Origin: Malachius bipustulatus
Taxonomy: Eukaryota; Arthropoda; Insecta; Coleoptera; Melyridae
Direction: 5' to 3'
Assembly: GCA_910589415.1 (NCBI GenBank)
Contig: OU342630.1
Location: forward strand, 1 to 64,000
DNA length: 64,000 nucleotides
In this document: piece after piece, positions 12,184-24,408 of the stretch
Numbering within the stretch: the stretch's first letter is position 1
How the letters are laid out: each line of letters starts with the position of its first letter
Notes under the pieces: generated by a model
The model's input: the letters and a program-made list of their open reading frames with translations, nothing else
Database searches by the model: none
What the model was told of the DNA's origin: nothing
Made by a program: the position numbers and the translations under genes

Positions 12184-13407
12184 ACTTGCAACGCTGATTC
12201 GGAATATATATGGTATTAGAGGTCGCAAAAGCCGGGATATGTTTCAAATCGAGCCAAAAAAATGGTCAACGGTCCTGAATGACATTAAAAAAATTCATAT
12301 CACCGAAACGGTGGCTCCAATCGGAAAACGGACCTTGGTATCAGATTCGCCGTGGCTCAGACCATCAGTGGTGGGGATTTCATCCAAATCCGACGTCCTA
12401 ACTGAAAAAAATATTCGAAAGGGGGGACCCTTCTTAAATTTTTAAGGAAAATTTTTTCGAAAGCGAGCTGACGCTTTCCTCTGACAATACTTGGAACGCT
12501 GATTCGGAATATATATGGTATTAGAGTCGCAAAAGCCGGGATATGTTTCAAATCGAGCCAAAAAAATGGTCAACGGTCCTGAATAATGACATTAAAAAAT
12601 TCATATCACCGAAACGGTGGCTCCAATCGAAAAACGGGCCTTGGTATCAGATTCGCCGTGGCTCAGACCATCAGTGGTGAGGATTTCATCCAAATCCGAC
12701 GTCCTAACTGAAAAAAATATTCGAAAGGGGGGACCCTTCTTAAATTTTTAAGGAAAATTTTTTCGAAAGCGAGCTGACGCTTTCCTCTGACAATACTTGC
12801 AACGCTGATTCGGAATATATATGGTATTAGAGGTCGCAAAAGCCGGAATATGTGTCAAATCGAGCCAAAAAAATGGTCAAAAGTCCTGAATAATGACATT
12901 AAAAAATTCATATCACCGAAACGGTGGCTCCAATCGAAAAACGGACCTTGGTATCAGATTCGCCGTGGCTCAGACCATCAGTGGTGAGGATTTCATCCAA
13001 ATCCGACGTCCTAACTGAAAAAAATATTCGAAAGGGGGGACCCTTCTTAAATTTTTAAGGAAAATTTTTTCGAAAGCGAGCTGACGCTTTCCTCTGACAA
13101 TACTTGCAACGCTGATTCGGAATATATATAGTATTAGAGTCGCAAAAGCCGGGATATGTTTCAAATCGAGCCAAAAAAATGGTCAACGGTCCTGAATAAT
13201 GACATTAAAAAACTCATATCACCAAAACGGTGGCTCCAATCGAAAAACTGGCCTTGGTATCAGATTCGCCGTGGCTCAGACCATCAGTGGTGCGGATTTC
13301 ATCCAAATCCGACGTCCTAACTGAAAAAAATATTCGAAAGGGGGGACCCTTCTTAAATTTTTAAGGAAAATTTTTTCGAAACCGAGCTGACGCTTTCCTC
13401 TGACAAT
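12184..13407 (+). repeat. Deleted hexamer: four-monomer HOR derivative (1224 bp)
   Basis: Runs M1, then a hybrid monomer (about 12490-12797) that starts like M2 (AACGGGCC) but has the six-G run, TAAGG and GAGCTGACGC, then M5 and M6. About two monomers of the hexamer are missing, as expected from unequal crossing over between non-allelic monomers, with the crossover inside the hybrid. The M1 also lacks bases in CCTGAATGACATT. Confidence 0.8.
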
Positions 13408-15245
13408 ACTTGCAACGCTGATTCGGAATATATATGGTATTAGAGGTCGCAAAAGCCGGGATATGTTTCAAATCGAGCCAAAAAAATGGTCAACGGTCCT
13501 GAATAATGACATTAAAAAATTCATATCACCGAAACGGTGGCTCCAATCGGAAAACGGACCTTGGTATCAGATTCGCCGTGGCTCAGACCATCAGTGGTGG
13601 GGATTTCATCCAAATCCGACGTCCTAACTGAAAAAAATATTCGAAAGGGGGGACCCTTCTTAAATTTTTAAGGAAAATTTTTTCGAAAGCGAGCTGACGC
13701 TTTCCTCTGACAATACTTGGAACGCTGATTCGGAATATATATGGTATTAGAGTCGCAAAAGCCGGGATATGTTTCAAATCGAGCCAAAAAAATGGTCAAC
13801 GGTCCTGAATAATGACATTAAAAAATTCATATCACCGAAACGGTGGCTCCAATCGAAAAACGGGCCTTGGTATCAGATTCGCCGTGGCTCAGACCATCAG
13901 TGGTGAGGATTTCATCCAAATCCGACGTCCTAACTGAAAAAAATATTCGAAAGGGGGACCTTTCTTAAATTTTTAAGAAAAATTTTTTCGAAAGCGAGCT
14001 GATGCTTTCCTCTGACAATACTTGGAACGCTGATTCGGAATATATATGGTATTAGAGGTCGCAAAAGCCGGGATATGTTTCAAATCGAGCCAAAAAAATG
14101 GTCAACGGTCCTGAATAATGACATTAAAAAATTCATATCACCGAAACGGTGGCTCCAATCGAAAAACGGACCTTGGTATCAGATTCGCCGTTGCTCAGAC
14201 CATCAGTGGTGAGGATTTCATCCAAATCCGACGTCCTAACTGAAAAAAATATTCGAAAGGGGGGACCCTTCTTAAATTTTTAAGAAAAATTTTTTCGAAA
14301 GCGAGCTGACGCTTTCCTCTGACAATACTTGGAACGCTGATTCGGAATATATATGGTATTAGAGTCGCAAAAGCCGGGATATGTTTCAAATCGAGCCAAA
14401 AAAATGGTCAACGGTCCTGAATAATGACATTAAAAAACTCATATCACCGAAACGGTGGCTCCAATCGAAAAACTGGCCTTGGTATCAGATTCGCCGTGGC
14501 TCAGACCATCAGTGGTGAGGAGTTCATCCAAATCCGACGTCCTAACTGAAAAAAATATTCGAAAGGGGGGACCCTTCTTAAATTTTTAAGGAAAATTTTT
14601 TCGAAACCGAGCTGACGCTTTCCTCTGACAATACTTGCAACGCTGATTCGGAATATATATGGTATTAGAGGTCGCAAAAGCCGGAATATGTGTCAAATCG
14701 AGCCAAAAAAATGGTCAAAAGTCCTGAATAATGACATTAAAAAATTCATATCACCGAAACGGTGGCTCCAATCGAAAAACGGACCTTGGTATCAGATTCG
14801 CCGTGGCTCAGACCATCAGTGGTGAGGATTTCATCCAAATCCGACGTCCTAACTGAAAAAAATATTCGAAAGGGGGGACCCTTCTTAAATTTTTAGGGAA
14901 AATTTTTTCGAAAGCGAGCTGACGCTTTCCTCTGACAATACTTGCAACGCTGATTCGGAATATATATAGTATTAGAGTCGCAAAAGCCGGGATATGTTTC
15001 AAATCGAGCCAAAAAAATGGTCAACGGTCCTGAATAATGACATTAAAAAACTCATATCACCGAAACGGTGGCTCCAATCGAAAAACTGGCCTTGGTATCA
15101 GATTAGCCGTGGCTCAGACCATCAGTGGTGAGGATTTCATCCAAATCCGACGTCCTAACTGAAAAAAATATTCGAAAGGGGGGACCCTTCTTAAATTTTT
15201 AAGGAAAATTTTTTCGAAACCGAGCTGACGCTTTCCTCTGACAAT
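13408..15245 (+). repeat. Hexamer HOR copy (1838 bp)
   Basis: M1 to M6 in full. M6 has TGGTGAGG rather than TGGTGCGG. Followed directly by the B-type monomer with CGAGAAAAAAAAATGG. Confidence 0.87.
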
Positions 15246-16779
15246 ACTTGCAACGCTGATTCGGAATATATATGGTATTAGAGGTCGCAAAAGCCGGGAT
15301 ATGTGTCAAATCGAGAAAAAAAAATGGTCAACGGTCCTGAATATTGACATTAAAAAATTCATATCACCGAAACGGTGGCTCCAATCGAAAAACGGGCCTT
15401 GGTATCAGATTCGCCGTTGCTCAGACCATCAGTGGTGAGGATTTCATCCAAATCCGACGTCCTAACTGAAAAAAATATTCGAAAGGGGGGACCCTTCTTA
15501 AATTTTTAAGAAAAATTTTTTCGAAAGCGAGCTGATGCTTTCCTCTGACAATACTTGGAACGCTGATTCGGAATATATATGGTATTAGAGGTCGCAAAAG
15601 CCGGGATATGTTTCAAATCGAGCCAAAAAAATGGTCAACGGTCCTGAATAATGACATTAAAAAATTCATATCACCGAAACGGTGGCTCCAATCAAAAAAC
15701 GGACCTTGGTATCAGATTCGCCGTGGCTCAGACCATCAGTGGTGAGGATTTCATCCAAATCCGACGTCCTAACTGAAAAAAATATTCGAAAGGGGGGACC
15801 CTTCTTAAATTTTTAAGGAAAATTTTTTCGAAAGCGAGCTGATGCTTTCCTCAGACAATACTTGCAACGGTGATTCGGAATAGATATGGTATGAGAGGTC
15901 GCAAAAGCCGGGATATGTTTCAAATCGAGCCAAAAAAATGGTCAACGGTCCTGAATAATGACATTAAAAAATTCATATCACCGAAACGGTGGCTCCAATC
16001 GAAAAACTGGCCTTGGTATCAGATTCGCCGTGGCTCAGACCATCAGTGGTGAGGATTTCATCCAAATCCGACGTCCTAACTGAAAAAAATATTCGAAAGG
16101 GGGGACCCTTCTTAAATTTTTAAGGAAAATTTTTTCGAAAGCGAGCTGATGCTTTCCTCAGACAATACTTGCAACGGTGATTCGGAATATATATGGTATG
16201 AGAGGTCGCAAAAGCCGGGATATGTTTCAAATCGAGCCAAAAAAATGGTCAACGGTCCTGAATAATGACATTAAAAAACTCATATCACCGAAACGGTGGC
16301 TCCAATCGAAAAACTGGCCTTGGTATCAGATTCGCCGTGGCTCAGACCATCAGTGGTGAGGATTTCATCCAAATCCGACGTCCTAACTGAAAAAAATATT
16401 CGAAAGGGGGGACCCTTCTTAAATTTTTAAGGAAAATTTTTTCGAAAGCGAGCTGATGCTTTCCTCTGACAATACTTGGAACGCTGATTCGGAATATATA
16501 TGGTATTAGAGTCGCAAAAGCCGGGATATGTTTCAAATCGAGCCAAAAAAATGGTCAACGGTCCTGAATAATGACATTAAAAAACTCATATCACCGAAAC
16601 GGTGGCTCCAATCAAAAAACGGACCTTGGTATCAGATTCGCCGTGGCTCAGACCATCAGTGGTGAGGATTTCATCCAAATCCGACGTCCTAACTGAAAAA
16701 AATATTCGAAAGGGGGGACCCTTCTTAAATTTTTAAGGAAAATTTTTTCGAAAGCGAGCTGATGCTTTCCTCAGACAAT
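15246..16779 (+). repeat. B block (copy 1)
   Basis: Five monomers with markers rarely found elsewhere: CGAGAAAAAAAAATGG with GAATATTGACATT, then CAATCAAAAAACGG, then CTCAGACAATACTTGCAACGG (GGTGATTCGG in place of GCTGATTCGG) with GGTATGAGAGG. One copy has GGAATAGATATGG, which destroys the ATATATAT palindrome. Confidence 0.75.
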
Positions 16780-17394
16780 ACTTGCAACGGTGATTCGGAA
16801 TATATATGGTATGAGAGGTCGCAAAAGCCGGGATATGTTTCAAATCGAGCCAAAAAAATGGTCAACGGTCCTGAATAATGACATTAAAAAATTCATATCA
16901 CCGAAACGGTGGCTCCAATCGAAAAACGGACCTTGGTATCAGATTCGCCGTGGCTCAGACCATCAGTAGTGAGGATTTCATCCAAATCCGACGTCCTAAC
17001 TGAAAAAAATATTCGAAAGGGGGGACCCTTCTTAAATTTTTAAGGAAATTTTTTTCGAAAGCGAGCTGACGCTTTCCTCTGACAATACTTGCAACGCTGA
17101 TTCGGAATATATATGGTATTAGAGGTCGCAAAAGCCGGGATATGTTTCAAATCGAGCCAAAAAAATGGTCAACGGTCCTGAATAATGACATTCAAAAATT
17201 CATATCACCGAAACGGTGGCTCCAATCGAAAAACGGGCCTTGGTATCAGATTCGCCGTGGCTCAGAACCATCAGTGGTGAGGATTTCATCCAAATCCGAC
17301 GTCCTAACTGAAAAAAATATTCGAAAGGGGGGACCCTTCTTAAATTTTTAAGGAAAATTTTTTCGAAAGCGAGCTGATGCTTTCCTCTGACAAT

Positions 17395-19542
17395 ACTTGC
17401 AACGCTGATTCGGAATATATATGGTATTAGAGTCGCAAAAGCCGGGATATGTTTCAAATCGAGCCAAAAAAATGGTCAACGGTCCTGAATAATGACATTA
17501 AAAAACTCATATCACCGAAACGGTGGCTCCAATCGAAAAACTGGCCTTGGTATCAGATTCGCCGTGGCTCAGACCATCAGTGGTGAGGATTTCATCCAAA
17601 TCCGACGTCCTAACTGAAAAAAATATTCGAAAGGGGGGACCCTTCTTAAATTTTTAAGAAAAATTTTTTCGAAAGCGAGCTGATGCTTTCCTCTGACAAT
17701 ACTTGCAACGCTGATTCGGAATATATATGGTATGAGAGGTCGCAAAAGCCGGGATATGTTTCAAATCGAGCCAAAAAAATGGTCAACGGTCCTGAATAAT
17801 GACATTAAAAAATTCATATCACCGAAACGGTGGCTCCAATCGAAAAACGGACCTTGGTATCAGATTCGCCGTGGCTCAGACCATCAGTAGTGAGGATTTC
17901 ATCCAAATCCGACGTCCTAACTGAAAAAAATATTCGAAAGGGGGGACCCTTCTTAAATTTTTAAGGAAATTTTTTTCGAAACCGAGCTGACGCTTTCCTC
18001 TGACAATACTTGCAACGCTGATTCGGAATATATATGGTATTAGAGGTCGCAAAAGCCGGGATATGTTTCAAATCGAGCCAAAAAAATGGTCAACGGTCCT
18101 GAATAATGACATTCAAAAATTCATATCACCGAAACGGTGGCTCCAATCGAAAAACGGGCCTTGGTATCAGATTCGCCGTGGCTCAGAACCATCAGTGGTG
18201 AGGATTTCATCCAAATCCGACGTCCTAACTGAAAAAAATATTCGAAAGGGGGGACCCTTCTTAAATTTTTAAGGAAAATTTTTTCGAAACCGAGCTGACG
18301 CTTTCCTCTGACAATACTTGCAACGCTGATTCGGAATATATATGGTATTAGAGGTCGCAAAAGCCGGGATATGTTTCAAATCGAGCCAAAAAAATGGTCA
18401 ACGGTCCTGAATAATGACATTAAAAAATTCATATCACCGAAACGGTGGCTCCAATCGAAAAACGGACCTTGGTATCAGATTCGCCGTTGCTCAGACCATC
18501 AGTGGTGAGGATTTCATCCAAATCCGACGTCCTAACTGAAAAAAATATTCGAAAGGGGGGACCCTTCTTAAATTTTTAAGGAAAATTTTTTCGAAACCGA
18601 GCTGACGCTTTCCTCTGACAATACTTGCAACGCTGATTCGGAATATATATGGTATTAGAGGTCGCAAAAGCCGGGATATGTTTCAAATCGAGCCAAAAAA
18701 AATGGTCAACGGTCCTGAATAATGACATTAAAAAATTCATATCACCGAAACGGTGGCTCCAATCGAAAAACGGACCTTGGTATCAGATTCGCCGTTGCTC
18801 AGACCATCAGTGGTGAGGATTTCATCCAAATCCGACGTCCTAACTGAAAAAAATATTCGAAAGGGGGGACCCTTCTTAAATTTTTAAGAAAAATTTTTTC
18901 GAAAGCGAGCTGATGCCTTCCTCTGACAATACTTGGAACTCTGATTCGGAATATATATGGTATTAGAGTCGCAAAAGCCGGGATATGTTTCAAATCGAGC
19001 CAAAAAAATGGTCAACGGTCCTGAATAATGACATTAAAAAACTCATATCACCGAAACGGTGGCTCCAATCGAAAAACTGGCCTTGGTATCAGATTCGCCG
19101 TGGCTCAGACCATCAGTGGTGAGGATTTCATCCAAATCCGACGTCCTAACTGAAAAAAATATTCCAAAGGGGGGACCCTTCTTAAATTTTTAAGGAAAAT
19201 TTTTTCGAAACCGAGCTGACGCTTTCCTCTGACAATACTTGCAACGCTGATTCGGAATATTTATGGTATTAGAGTCGCAAAAGCCGGGATATGTTTCAAA
19301 TCGAGCCAAAAAAATGGTCAACGGTCCTGAATAATGACATTAAAAAACTCATATCACCGAAACGGTGGCTCCAATCGAAAAACGGACCTTGGTATCAGAT
19401 TCGCCGTGGCTCAGACCATCAGTATTGAGGATTTCATCCAAATCCGACGTCCTAACTGAAAAAAATATTCGAAAGGGGGGACCCTTCTTAAATTTTTAAG
19501 GAAAATTTTTTCGAAAGCGAGCTGATGCTTTCCTCTGACAAT
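17395..19542 (+). repeat. Seven-monomer tandem duplication, copy A (2148 bp)
   Basis: Seven monomers whose variants, in order, recur in the next 2147 bp: GTATGAGAGG/CAGTAGTG with AAGGAAATTTTTTT; GACATTCAAAAATTC/AACCATC; CCGTTGCTC twice; GATGCCTTCC/GGAACTCTG; ATTCCAAAGG; AATATTTATGG/CAGTATTG. Confidence 0.82.
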
Positions 19543-21689
19543 ACTTGCAACGCTGATTCGGAATATATATGGTATTAGAGTCGCAAAAGCCGGGATATGT
19601 TTCAAATCGAGCCAAAAAAATGGTCAACGGTCCTGAATAATGACATTAAAAAACTCATATCACCGAAACGGTGGCTCCAATCGAAAAACTGGCCTTGGTA
19701 TCAGATTCGCCGTGGCTCAGACCATCAGTGGTGAGGATTTCATCCAAATCCGACGTCCTAACTGAAAAAAATATTCGAAAGGGGGGACCCTTCTTAAATT
19801 TTTAAGAAAAATTTTTTCGAAAGCGAGCTGATGCTTTCCTCTGACAATACTTGCAACGCTGATTCGGAATATATATGGTATGAGAGGTCGCAAAAGCCGG
19901 GATATGTTTCAAATCGAGTCAAAAAAATGGTCAACGGTCCTGAATAATGACATTAAAAAATTCATATCACCGAAACGGTGGCTCCAATCGAAAAACGGAC
20001 CTTGGTATCAGATTCGCCGTGGCTCAGACCATCAGTAGTGAGGATTTCATCCAAATCCGACGTCCTAACTGAAAAAAATATTCGAAAGGGGGGACCCTTC
20101 TTAAATTTTTAAGGAAATTTTTTTCGAAACCGAGCTGACGCTTTCCTCTGACAATACTTGCAACGCTGATTCGGAATATATATGGTATTAGAGGTCGCAA
20201 AAGCCGGGATATGTTTCAAATCGAGCCAAAAAAATGGTCAACGGTCCTGAATAATGACATTCAAAAATTCATATCACCGAAACGGTGGCTCCAATCGAAA
20301 AACGGGCCTTGGTATCAGATTCGCCGTGGCTCAGAACCATCAGTGGTGAGGATTTCATCCAAATCCGACGTCCTAACTGAAAAAAATATTCGAAAGGGGG
20401 GACCCTTCTTAAATTTTTAAGGAAAATTTTTTCGAAACCGAGCTGACGCTTTCCTCTGACAATACTTGCAACGCTGATTCGGAATATATATGGTATTAGA
20501 GGTCGCAAAAGCCGGGATATGTTTCAAATCGAGCCAAAAAAATGGTCAACGGTCCTGAATAATGACATTAAAAAATTCATATCACCGAAACGGTGGCTCC
20601 AATCGAAAAACGGGCCTTGGTATCAGATTCGCCGTTGCTCAGACCATCAGTGGTGAGGATTTCATCCAAATCCGACGTCCTAACTGAAAAAAATATTCGA
20701 AAGGGGGGACCCTTCTTAAATTTTTAAGGAAAATTTTTTCGAAACCGAGCTGACGCTTTCCTCTGACAATACTTGGAACGCTGATTCGGAATATATATGG
20801 TATTAGAGGTCGCAAAAGCCGGGATATGTTTCAAATCGAGCCAAAAAAATGGTCAACGGTCCTGAATAATGACATTAAAAAATTCATATCACCGAAACGG
20901 TGGCTCCAATCGAAAAACGGACCTTGGTATCAGATTCGCCGTTGCTCAGACCATCAGTGGTGAGGATTTCATCCAAATCCGACGTCCTAACTGAAAAAAA
21001 TATTCGAAAGGGGGGACCCTTCTTAAATTTTTAAGAAAAATTTTTTCGAAAGCGAGCTGATGCCTTCCTCTGACAATACTTGGAACTCTGATTCGGAATA
21101 TATATGGTATTAGAGTCGCAAAAGCCGGGATATGTTTCAAATCGAGCCAAAAAAATGGTCAACGGTCCTGAATAATGACATTAAAAAATTCATATCACCG
21201 AAACGGTGGCTCCAATCGAAAAACTGGCCTTGGTATCAGATTCGCCGGGTCTCAGACCATCAGTGGTGAGGAGTTCATCCAAATCCGACGTCCTAACTGA
21301 AAAAAATATTCCAAAGGGGGGACCCTTCTTAAATTTTTAAGGAAAATTTTTTCGAAACCGAGCTGACGCTTTCCTCTGACAATACTTGCAACGCTGATTC
21401 GGAATATTTATGGTATTAGAGTCGCAAAAGCCGGGATATGTTTCAAATCGAGCCAAAAAAATGGTCAACGGTCCTGAATAATGACATTAAAAAACTCATA
21501 TCACCGAAACGGTGGCTCCAATCGAAAAACGGACCTTGGTATCAGATTCGCCGTGGCTCAGACCATCAGTATTGAGGATTTCATCCAAATCCGACGTCCT
21601 AACTGAAAAAAATATTCGAAAGGGGGGACCCTTCTTAAATTTTTAAGGAAAATTTTTTCGAAAGCGAGCTGACGCTTTCCTCTGACAAT
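19543..21689 (+). repeat. Seven-monomer tandem duplication, copy B (2147 bp)
   Basis: Adjacent copy of 17395-19542, sharing rare changes such as ATTCCAAAGG and AATATTTATGG. Differences include CGAGTCAAAAAAATGG near 19917 and CCGGGTCTC with GAGGAGTTC near 21246, so it is not an exact assembly echo. Confidence 0.82.
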
Positions 21690-24152
21690 ACTTGGAACGC
21701 TGATTCGGAATATATATGGTATTAGAGTCGCAAAAGCCGGGATATGTTTCAAATCGAGCCAAAAAAATGGTCAACGGTCCTGAATAATGACATTAAAAAA
21801 TTCATATCACCGAAACGGTGGCTCCAATCGAAAAACGGGCCTTGGTATCAGATTCGCCGTGGCTCAGAACCATCAGTGGTGAGGATTTCATCCAAATCCG
21901 ACGTCCTAACTGAAAAAAATATTCGAAAGGGGGGACCCTTCTTAAATTTTTAAGAAAAATTTTTTCGAAAGCGAGCTGATGCTTTCCTCTGACAATACTT
22001 GGAACGCTGATTCGGAATATATATGGTATTAGAGGTCGCAAAAGCCGGGATATGTTTCAAATCGAGCCAAAAAAATGGTCAACGGTCCTGACATTAAAAA
22101 ATCCATATCACCGAAACGGTGGCTCCAATCGAAAAACGGGCCTTGGTATCAGATTCGCCGTTGCTCAGACCATCAGTGGTGAGGATTTCATCCAAATCCG
22201 ACGTCCTAACTGAAAAAAATATTCGAAAGGGGGGACCCTTCTTAAATTTTTAAGGAAATTTTTTTCGAAACCGAGCTGACGCTTTCCTCTGACAATACTT
22301 GCAACGCTGATTCGGAATATATATGGTATTAGAGTCGCAAAAGCCGGGATATGTTTCAAATCGAGCCAAAAAAATGGTCAACGGTCCTGAATAATGACAT
22401 TAAAAAATTCATATCACCGAAACGGTGGCTCCAATCGAAAAACGGGCCTTGGTATCAGATTCGCCGTTGCTCAGACCATCAGTGGTGAGGATTTCATCCA
22501 AATCCGACGTCCTAACTGAAAAAAATATTCGAAAGGGGGGACCCTTCTTAAATTTTTAAGGAAAATTTTTTCGAAAGCGAGCTGACGCTTTCCTCTGACA
22601 ATACTTGGAACGCTGATTCGGAATATATATGGTATTAGAGTCGCAAAAGCCGGGATATGTTTCAAATCGAGCCAAAAAAATGGTCAACGGTCCTGAATAA
22701 TGACATTAAAAAATTCATATCACCGAAACGGTGGCTCCAATCGAAAAACGGACCTTGGTATCAGATTCGCCGTTGCTCAGACCATCAGTGGTGAGGATTT
22801 CATCCAAATCCGACGTCCTAACTGAAAAAAATATTCGAAAGGGGGACCTTTCTTAAATTTTTAAGAAAAATTTTTTCGAAAGCGAGCTGATGCTTTCCTC
22901 TGACAATACTTTGAACGCTGATTCGGAATATATATGGTATTAGAGGTCGCAAAAGCCGGGATATGTTTCAAATCGAGCCAAAAAAATGGTCAACGGTCCT
23001 GAATAATGACATTAAAAAATTCATATCACCGAAACGGTGGCTCCAATCGAAAAACGGACCTTGGTATCAGATTCGCCGTGGCTCAGACCATCAGTGGTGA
23101 GGATTTCATCCAAATCCGACGTCCTAACTGAAAAAAATATTCGAAAGGGGGGACCCTTCTTAAATTTTTAAGGAAAATTTTTTCGAAAGCGAGCTGACGC
23201 TTTCCTCTGACAATACTTGGAACGCTGATTCGGAATATATATGGTATTAGAGTCGCAAAAGCCGGGATATGTTTCAAATCGAGCCAAAAAAATGGTCAAC
23301 GGTCCTGAATAATGACATTAAAAAATTCATATCACCGAAACGGTGGCTCCAATCGAAAAACGGGCCTTGGTATCAGATTCGCCGTGGCTCAGACCATCAG
23401 TGGTGAGGATTTCATCCAAATCCGACGTCCTAACTGAAAAAAATATTCGAAAGGGGGACCTTTCTTAAATTTTTAAGAAAAATTTTTTCGAAAGCGAGCT
23501 GATGCTTTCCTCTGACAATACTTGGAACGCTGATTCGGAATATATATGGTATTAGAGGTCGCAAAAGCCGGGATATGTTTCAAATCGAGCCAAAAAAATG
23601 GTCAACGGTCCTGAATAATGACATTAAAAAATTCATATCACCGAAACGGTGGCTCCAATCGAAAAACGGACCTTGGTATCAGATTCGCCGTTGCTCAGAC
23701 CATCAGTGGTGAGGATTTCATCCAAATCCGACGTCCTAACTGAAAAAAATATTCGAAAGGGGGGACCCTTCTTAAATTTTTAAGGAAAATTTTTTCGAAA
23801 CCGAGCTGACGCTTTCCTCTGACAATACTTGCAACGCTGATTCGGAATATTTATGGTATTAGAGTCGCAAAAGCCGGGATATGTTTCAAATCGAGCCAAA
23901 AAAATGGTCAACGGTCCTGAATAATGACATTAAAAAACTCATATCACCGAAACGGTGGCTCCAATCGAAAAACGGACCTTGGTATCAGATTCGCCGTGGC
24001 TCAGACCATCAGTATTGAGGATTTCATCCAAATCCGACGTCCTAACTGAAAAAAATATTCGAAAGGGGGGACCCTTCTTAAATTTTTAAGGAAAATTTTT
24101 TCGAAACCGAGCTGACGCTTTCCTCTGACAATACTTGCAACGCTGATTCGGA

Positions 24153-24160
24153 ATATATAT
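24153..24160. other. ATATATAT palindrome, insertion hot spot (representative copy)
   Basis: Eight-base palindrome found in nearly every monomer between GGA and GGTATT. Both foldback elements are inserted at its central TA (equivalent to 24156-24157). It could also act as a TATA-like element, but nothing in the sequence confirms that. Confidence 0.75.
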
Positions 24161-24169
24161 GGTATTAGA

Positions 24170-24186
24170 GGTCGCAAAAGCCGGGA
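24170..24186 (+). promoter_or_regulatory. CENP-B-box-like motif (representative copy)
   Basis: The CENP-B box essential pattern is NTTCGNNNNANNCGGGN. The monomer has GTCGCAAAAGCCGGG at 24171-24185: eight of nine essential bases match, the first T being G. It is present in nearly all monomers; M5 types lose another base (CCGGA). A loose match of this kind in a 306-bp unit has a chance of very roughly 1 in 15. Insects lack a clear CENP-B, although pogo-derived proteins exist in some, so binding is speculative. Confidence 0.3.
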
Positions 24187-24251
24187 TATGTTTCAAATCG
24201 AGCCAAAAAAATGGTCAACGGTCCTGAATAATGACATTAAAAAATTCATAT

Positions 24252-24397
24252 CACCGAAACGGTGGCTCCAATCGGAAAACGGACCTTGGTATCAGATTCG
24301 CCGTGGCTCAGACCATCAGTGGTGGGGATTTCATCCAAATCCGACGTCCTAACTGAAAAAAATATTCGAAAGGGGGGACCCTTCTTAAATTTTTAAG
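24252..24397 (+). other. Cluster of short inverted repeats in the monomer (representative)
   Basis: Four dyads: CACCG-AAA-CGGTG (24252-24264), GGATTT-CATCC-AAATCC (24326-24342), AAGGG-GGGA-CCCTT (24370-24383) and CTTAA-ATTT-TTAAG (24384-24397). Palindrome TTTCGAAA follows at 24406-24413. In other types CTC..ACCA-TCAG-TGGT-GAG adds another stem just before the second dyad. Clusters of non-B-form dyads are known from centromeric satellites that lack CENP-B boxes; a role here is inferred. Confidence 0.6.
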
Positions 24398-24408
24398 GAA
24401 AATTTTTT
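24304..24408 (+). promoter_or_regulatory. Weak Pol III-like signals (A box, B box, T-run)
   Basis: TGGCTCAGACC at 24304-24314 matches the A-box consensus TRGYNNANNNG at 10 of 11 positions. CATCCAAATCC at 24332-24342 matches a B box of the form GGTTCAAATCC at 8 of 11. Runs of five and six Ts follow at 24390-24394 and 24403-24408. The order and roughly 30-bp spacing are what a tRNA-type promoter would have, but the B box is poor and M3-type monomers break the A box (TTGCTC). No cloverleaf folds, so it is not a tRNA. A faint tRNA-SINE ancestry is possible; coincidence is more likely. Confidence 0.18.

Larger units (their letters stand above)
16780..24132 (+). repeat. C block (copy 1, ~24 monomers)
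   Basis: Monomers with CAGAACCATCAG (one extra A), GACATTCAAAAATTC, CAGTATTGAGG, GATGCCTTCC with GGAACTCTGATT, AAGGAAATTTTTTTCG, and the 7-bp deletion CCTGACATT at about 22086. Contains the tandem seven-monomer duplication at 17395 and 19543. No unique sequence. Confidence 0.75.

Noticed and set aside
24153..24160. TATA box of a Pol II promoter in each monomer
   Set aside because: TATATATGG alone is weak evidence in AT-rich DNA. No initiator or downstream transcript feature was seen; kept only as the insertion palindrome.
24304..24380. tRNA gene
   Set aside because: Only a D-arm-like stem and an A-box match. No acceptor, anticodon or T stems can be formed.
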